The translations under genes and the position numbers were made by a program. This document shows, one piece after another, positions 5,894 through 9,203 of a DNA stretch of 9,203 nucleotides. Position 1 is the first letter of the stretch, and each line of letters begins with the position of its first letter. Source of the DNA: Thermodesulfovibrionales bacterium (lineage in GTDB: Bacteria; Nitrospirota; Thermodesulfovibrionia; Thermodesulfovibrionales; UBA1546); assembly GCA_919901705.1 (NCBI GenBank), contig CAKKPR010000342.1:1-9203 (forward strand), given 5' to 3'. The notes beneath the pieces are model-generated. The model saw nothing but the letters and a program-made list of their open reading frames with translations. It had not been told where the DNA came from and did not search any database.

Positions 5894-7167
5894 AACTTAC
5901 TATCCATCGCGGCTCTAGAGAAATCGGCGGCTCCTGCATTGAACTTCAAGCCTTGGATTCGAGGATATTATTGGATTTCGGGTTGCCGCTTCTCGATGAA
6001 AATTACCAGCCCTTTGATAAAAACAGCATTAAAAGCCAGACAACAGAAGACTTGATTCGACTTAAGGTTTTGCCCGATATTAAGGGGTTGTATCAGCATG
6101 AAACTCCTCTTATAAATGGCATTTTAATAAGCCATTCCCATCAAGACCATTATGGGTTACTGTCTTTTGTGAATCCTTCTACCCCCATACATATGAGCAA
6201 GGGCTGTAAAGAGCTAATTCGTGTTTCCCATTTTTTCGGACAGACTGCATGTAATTTGCAAAACATTGTCACGATTGAGCCATGGACGCCTTTCCAGATT
6301 AACTCATTTACAGTTACGCCTTACCTGGTTGACCATTCTGCATTCGACGCCCTCGCCTTCTTGATAGAAGGAGACGGCAAAAGGATTTTGTATTCAGGAG
6401 ATTTTAGGGGGCATGGGAGAAAAAGCATTCTCTTTGAAAACATCCTTAAGCATCCTCCTTCTGATATAGATTACCTTATTCTTGAAGGGACGATGATAGG
6501 ACGAGACAAGGGAGAACTGGAGACAGAGTTGGACATCGAAAACGAAATGGCGCGTCTTTTTAATAAAAATGAGAAATTGTTTTTTGTGGCATTTTCTTCA
6601 CAAAATATAGACAGGATTGTCTCTATCTATAGGGCTTGCTTGAGAAGTGATCGATTGTTCGTGATAGACCCATATACGGCATTTATCTTGGACAACCTTG
6701 GCAAATTTTCAAGCAGCCTGCCTCAGTTTGACTGGAGAAACATAAGGGTATTTTTTGTTCCCAGTAGCCATACCCGGCAAATGGCAGAGGACAAAAACCT
6801 GTTCAAGTTTAAATCAGCCAAGATAAACTATGAAGAAATACAAAGGTTTAAAAACAGGGCTGTTTTAAGAGACACTTACCTGACAAGAAAGATATTTGCC
6901 AACAAGAATGACATAAGAGGCTCAATACTTATTTACTCAATGTGGGAAGGATATCTGGCGGATATAAAGCCGTTCTGGGATAGCAACGGTGTCCCAATCA
7001 AACACGTTCACACAAGCGGTCATGCTTATATCAAAGAATTAAAGAAATTCGTTGATGCCCTGAAGCCAAAACATATTATCCCCAACCATACCTTATTCCC
7101 CGAAGCCTATAGGGAATTGTTTCCGAATGTGATGGAAGTTGAAGATGGACAAACGGTTACCTTATAA
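5890..7167 (+). CDS. MBL-fold/beta-CASP hydrolase, RNase J-like, short form
   Basis: This 425-residue metallo-beta-lactamase-fold hydrolase starts MKLTIHRGSREIGGSCIEL, as RNase J/CPSF-type enzymes do. The two-metal site is complete: HSHQDH (82-87), His149 in LVDHSAFD, and Asp171 in YSGDFRGHG. LEGT (199-201 region) follows. The beta-CASP part has FFVAFSSQNIDRIVSIYRA (231-249) and FVIDPYT (257-263), then HTSGH (374-378) and IIPNHT (396-401), which supply the late His ligands. True RNase J proteins are about 550 residues with a C-terminal domain that is absent here, so this is a shorter, probably specialised paralogue acting on RNA, DNA or possibly another phosphoester. The start overlaps the nuclease-like gene by GTGA, which points to coupled production. 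No terminator is visible after the stop. A house-keeping RNA role is unlikely from the context. Confidence 0.88.
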   Translation: MKLTIHRGSREIGGSCIELQALDSRILLDFGLPLLDENYQPFDKNSIKSQTTEDLIRLKVLPDIKGLYQHETPLINGILISHSHQDHYGLLSFVNPSTPIHMSKGCKELIRVSHFFGQTACNLQNIVTIEPWTPFQINSFTVTPYLVDHSAFDALAFLIEGDGKRILYSGDFRGHGRKSILFENILKHPPSDIDYLILEGTMIGRDKGELETELDIENEMARLFNKNEKLFFVAFSSQNIDRIVSIYRACLRSDRLFVIDPYTAFILDNLGKFSSSLPQFDWRNIRVFFVPSSHTRQMAEDKNLFKFKSAKINYEEIQRFKNRAVLRDTYLTRKIFANKNDIRGSILIYSMWEGYLADIKPFWDSNGVPIKHVHTSGHAYIKELKKFVDALKPKHIIPNHTLFPEAYRELFPNVMEVEDGQTVTL

Positions 7168-7244
7168 AGCGGTATAGTGTTGGATTCGAAGTTGCGAAAA
7201 AGTCGAGCAGGACACAAAGACTTGTGAACTGAGAAATAATGATA

Positions 7245-7274
7245 TTGTTAAAAACCTTTTTATTGCAGTATAAT
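7245..7274 (+). promoter_or_regulatory. candidate sigma70-type promoter for the toxin-antitoxin operon
   Basis: TTGTTA (7245-7250, 4 of 6 to consensus) and a perfect TATAAT (7269-7274) are separated by 18 bases. Transcription would begin near 7281, about 80 bases before the antitoxin start. The rest of 7168-7363 contains no gene and no clear terminator; only a weak 5-bp stem occurs at 7213-7226. Confidence 0.5.
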
Positions 7275-7350
7275 TACCTTAAAGATAGCAGCATTTTACT
7301 GATGTCTTTTCATCGAAATTGGAAGTTATTAATGGGAAAGCTTATAGACA

Positions 7351-7356
7351 AGGAGG
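7351..7356 (+). promoter_or_regulatory. ribosome binding site (AGGAGG) that selects ATG 7364
   Basis: AGGAGG is followed by ATG at 7358 (1 base away, too close) and ATG at 7364 (7 bases away, ideal), both in frame. The second is chosen. An upstream TTG 7319 in the same frame has no site. Confidence 0.65.
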
Positions 7357-7363
7357 TATGACT

Positions 7364-7585
7364 ATGAAAAAAATAACGGCAACTGAGACCCTTGAATTAT
7401 CAATCCCCGAGAGAATTCAACTAGTTGAGGATATTTGGGATACAATAGCAGCAGAAACATATGCCATTGAATTAACAGAAGATGAGAAAAGGATAATTGA
7501 TGAACGATTGGAGGCTTTTCATAGAAACCCTGATTTAGGCTCCCCATGGGACGACGTCTATAAAAGGATAGTAAATAAAAGGTGA
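7364..7585 (+). CDS. addiction-module antitoxin (TIGR02574-type family)
   Basis: This 73-residue acidic protein looks like the short antitoxin of the putative addiction module component family. The N-terminal part, TLELSIPERIQLVEDIWDTI (9-28), is the typical LsxxERlxLve.iWdsi helix. LTEDEKRIIDERLEAFHRNP (37-56) is the toxin-wrapping helix, and it ends SPWDDVYKRI. Such proteins neutralise a RelE/ParE-fold toxin by binding it. The stop overlaps the toxin GTG start (GTGA), the classic antitoxin-first layout. Autorepression is common in such operons, but no clear operator palindrome is visible here. Confidence 0.85.
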   Translation: MKKITATETLELSIPERIQLVEDIWDTIAAETYAIELTEDEKRIIDERLEAFHRNPDLGSPWDDVYKRIVNKR

Positions 7586-7878
7586 AGTACGAGGTCATAA
7601 TCAGACCAGAAGCTGAAGATGACCTGAATAAAGCTTTTTTGTGGTATGAAGATAAAAGGAGAGGGTTGGGATATGATTTTCTGTTGCAGGTCGACGCAGG
7701 GATAAGATTCATAGAGCGTAATCCTGAAGTTCATCAGACAGAATATAAAGAGACAAGAAAACATTTTATAAAAAGATTCCCTTACAAAATAGTCTATTTT
7801 ATTGAACAGCAAAAATTAATTATTTTGGCTGTATTGCACGGAAAAAGAAATCCTCGTGTGATAGAGAAAAGAGTATAA
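7582..7878 (+). CDS. RelE/ParE-family toxin (plasmid-stabilisation type)
   Basis: This 98-residue basic protein has the RelE/ParE fold signature. It opens with a beta strand and helix, YEVIIRPEAEDDLNKAFLWYE (3-23), then a helix-rich middle LQVDAGIRFIERNPEV (35-50), and the terminal strands RFPYKIVYFIE (65-75) and LIILAVLHGKRNP (79-91). Candidate functional residues are Arg65, Tyr68, His86 and Arg89. Family members either poison gyrase (ParE) or cleave mRNA on the ribosome (RelE). The sequence is closer in style to the ParE/plasmid-stabilisation branch, so the target is unsettled. Its length is normal and no defect is visible. It is translationally coupled to the antitoxin, and the gap to the phosphofructokinase start is 28 bases. 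Confidence 0.87.
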   Translation: MKYEVIIRPEAEDDLNKAFLWYEDKRRGLGYDFLLQVDAGIRFIERNPEVHQTEYKETRKHFIKRFPYKIVYFIEQQKLIILAVLHGKRNPRVIEKRV

Positions 7879-7906
7879 ACCCATAACAATTGAACCGGAG
7901 TTCAGA

Positions 7907-9166
7907 ATGAAAGAAACAATTGCAATAGTTGTCGGCGGCGGGCCTGCACCCGGGATAAACGGAGTCATAAGCGCAGCCACGATTGAAGCAATAAAAAAAG
8001 GCAAAAAGGTTATCGGCATAGTAGGCGGTTTCAAGAGCCTCTTTGCCGGGGATAAGAAAAAGGTAATAGACCTCACCTTTGATAATGTCAGCAAGATACA
8101 TATAACCGGAGGTTCAATATTAAGAACCTCCAGAGACTTTCCTGACAAGGTTAAGGAACGCTTTAAAACGCTCATGTCAACCCTTAAGTCCCTCAAGGTC
8201 AGATACCTTATCACAATCGGCGGAGAAGGAACTCTCTATATGGCAAGGTGGATAGAAAAAGAGGCAAAAGGAAGGATTGCAGTGGTCCATGTGCCAAAGA
8301 CAATAGACAATGACCTCCCTATGCCGGGCGGAATGCCGACCTTTGGATATGAGACTGCAAGGCACTGGGGGGTCGAGCTTGTCGAAAATATCATTGAGGA
8401 TGCAAGGACCACCGGCAGATGGTATGTTGTTACAACAATGGGGAGATATACCGGGCATCTCGCCTTGGGCATAGGAAAAGCAGCAGGCGCAACCATAACA
8501 CTTATACCAGAAGAATTCTCCGCGGGATCCGCCGTAAGCGGAAGGGAAGAGAAACTTTCCTGTAAAAAGGTCGCTGACATACTTGAGGGCTCCATAATTA
8601 AAAGGCTTTCAATAGGCAAGGATTACGGAGTTGCTGTGCTTGCAGAGGGGATTGCCAATAAGTTTGACCCAAAGGAACTTCTGGAATATGAGGTATTAGA
8701 AAAGGATGAGACAGGCAGGGTACGGCTTTCTGAAATACAGCTTGGAAGAGTAATGAAGACACTTGTTAATAAAAGTCTTGAAGGCCGCGGGATTAAGATG
8801 ACTATCGTGGATAAGAATATCGGTTACGAACTCAGGGCTGCAAATCCAATACCGTTTGATGCTGAATATACAAGAAACCTCGGATATGGAGCTGTGAGAT
8901 TCCTTTTGATGGGCGGCACAGGTTCCATGATAGTCTTTTATGAAGGCAAACTGAAATCTGTTCCTTTCTGTGAGATGTTCGAGCCTGACACAGGAAAGAC
9001 AAAGATGAGATATGTTGATATCACATCTGAGACATATCTTGTTGGATGGGAATACATGATGAGGATTAAAAAGGATGACCTCAAACCCGGGAACATCAAA
9101 AGATTAGCGCTTGCAGCACACATGAAAGTGGAGGAGTTCAGAAAAAGATTTTCTTATATTGTTTGA
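7907..9166 (+). CDS. pfkA: 6-phosphofructokinase (PPi-PFK-like group, donor ambiguous)
   Basis: This 419-residue enzyme phosphorylates fructose 6-phosphate to fructose 1,6-bisphosphate in glycolysis. PFK-A superfamily motifs are GGGPAPGINGVI (10-21), GGEGT (105-109), PKTIDND (130-136, catalytic Asp134), MGRYTGHLAL (178-187) and AEG (246-248). Two positions mark the phosphoryl donor. The glycine of GGEGT matches ATP enzymes (PPi enzymes usually have GGDD), whereas the lysine of PKTIDND matches PPi enzymes. The Gly-plus-Lys combination is known from ATP-dependent members of the long PFK group, such as the trypanosomal enzymes, so ATP is more likely but unproven. Glu107 replaces the usual Asp. 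GGAG (7897-7900) lies 6 bases before ATG 7907. It is the last gene. A T-run at 9174-9179 follows the stop, but no stem is visible. Confidence 0.92.
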   Translation: MKETIAIVVGGGPAPGINGVISAATIEAIKKGKKVIGIVGGFKSLFAGDKKKVIDLTFDNVSKIHITGGSILRTSRDFPDKVKERFKTLMSTLKSLKVRYLITIGGEGTLYMARWIEKEAKGRIAVVHVPKTIDNDLPMPGGMPTFGYETARHWGVELVENIIEDARTTGRWYVVTTMGRYTGHLALGIGKAAGATITLIPEEFSAGSAVSGREEKLSCKKVADILEGSIIKRLSIGKDYGVAVLAEGIANKFDPKELLEYEVLEKDETGRVRLSEIQLGRVMKTLVNKSLEGRGIKMTIVDKNIGYELRAANPIPFDAEYTRNLGYGAVRFLLMGGTGSMIVFYEGKLKSVPFCEMFEPDTGKTKMRYVDITSETYLVGWEYMMRIKKDDLKPGNIKRLALAAHMKVEEFRKRFSYIV

Positions 9167-9203
9167 ACTCAGACTTTTTTAAATAACACCCCTTCCCACA
9201 TCT

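Noticed and set aside
7213..7226. Stem CACAA-AGAC-TTGTG as a terminator after the MBL gene
   Set aside because: Only five weak base pairs and no T-run follow.
9167..9185. Terminator after phosphofructokinase
   Set aside because: There is a T-run (9174-9179) but no complementary stem before it. The window ends before more can be seen.

Overview
All genes that I can support in this 9.2 kb window lie on the plus strand. Genes are tightly packed, with three 4-base GTGA stop/start overlaps, frequent GTG starts and strong AGGAGG-type ribosome binding sites. The content is that of a chromosomal segment of a Gram-negative bacterium: a GspA/ExeA-type ATPase, a long class II aldolase and a phosphofructokinase with mixed donor-site residues. 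The style of the small Cys-rich protein and of the aldolase recalls anaerobic Nitrospirota or related lineages. That placement is a weak impression from sequence style, not something the window proves.

Left part (1-2538). A short leader, with a candidate promoter and two mutually exclusive hairpins, precedes yjbQ (thiamine-phosphate-synthase-like, UPF0047). Next come two small reading frames. The first (634-833) reads as one 66-residue protein only if a C-run at 678-682 is one base longer or the ribosome slips by -1 there. The second (848-1006) is an intact 52-residue four-cysteine protein. It overlaps, by GTGA, a 511-residue ExeA/GspA-like protein made of an AAA ATPase, a membrane helix, a C39-like domain and a peptidoglycan-binding domain.

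Central metabolism flanks. A class II fructose-bisphosphate aldolase-type gene (2567-3931) and a 6-phosphofructokinase (7907-9166) catalyse neighbouring steps of glycolysis. They are separated by about 4 kb of accessory genes.

Accessory insert (about 3932-7906). It holds two units. The first is an unrecognised cassette of four genes: a two-helix membrane protein (4078-4776); a 105-residue protein with four 19-residue repeats of KPKSGASSSNTW (4839-5156); a PD-(D/E)XK nuclease-like protein (5162-5893); and an MBL-fold/beta-CASP hydrolase of RNase J type (5890-7167). The last three are spaced as a single translational unit. A nuclease, an RNA-processing-type hydrolase, a membrane protein and an abundant repeat protein make this the best candidate for an undescribed system, possibly a defence or conflict module. 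The second unit is a type II toxin-antitoxin pair (7364-7878) with its own promoter. It ends 28 bases before the phosphofructokinase start, with no visible terminator between them, so pfk may be transcribed from the toxin-antitoxin promoter.
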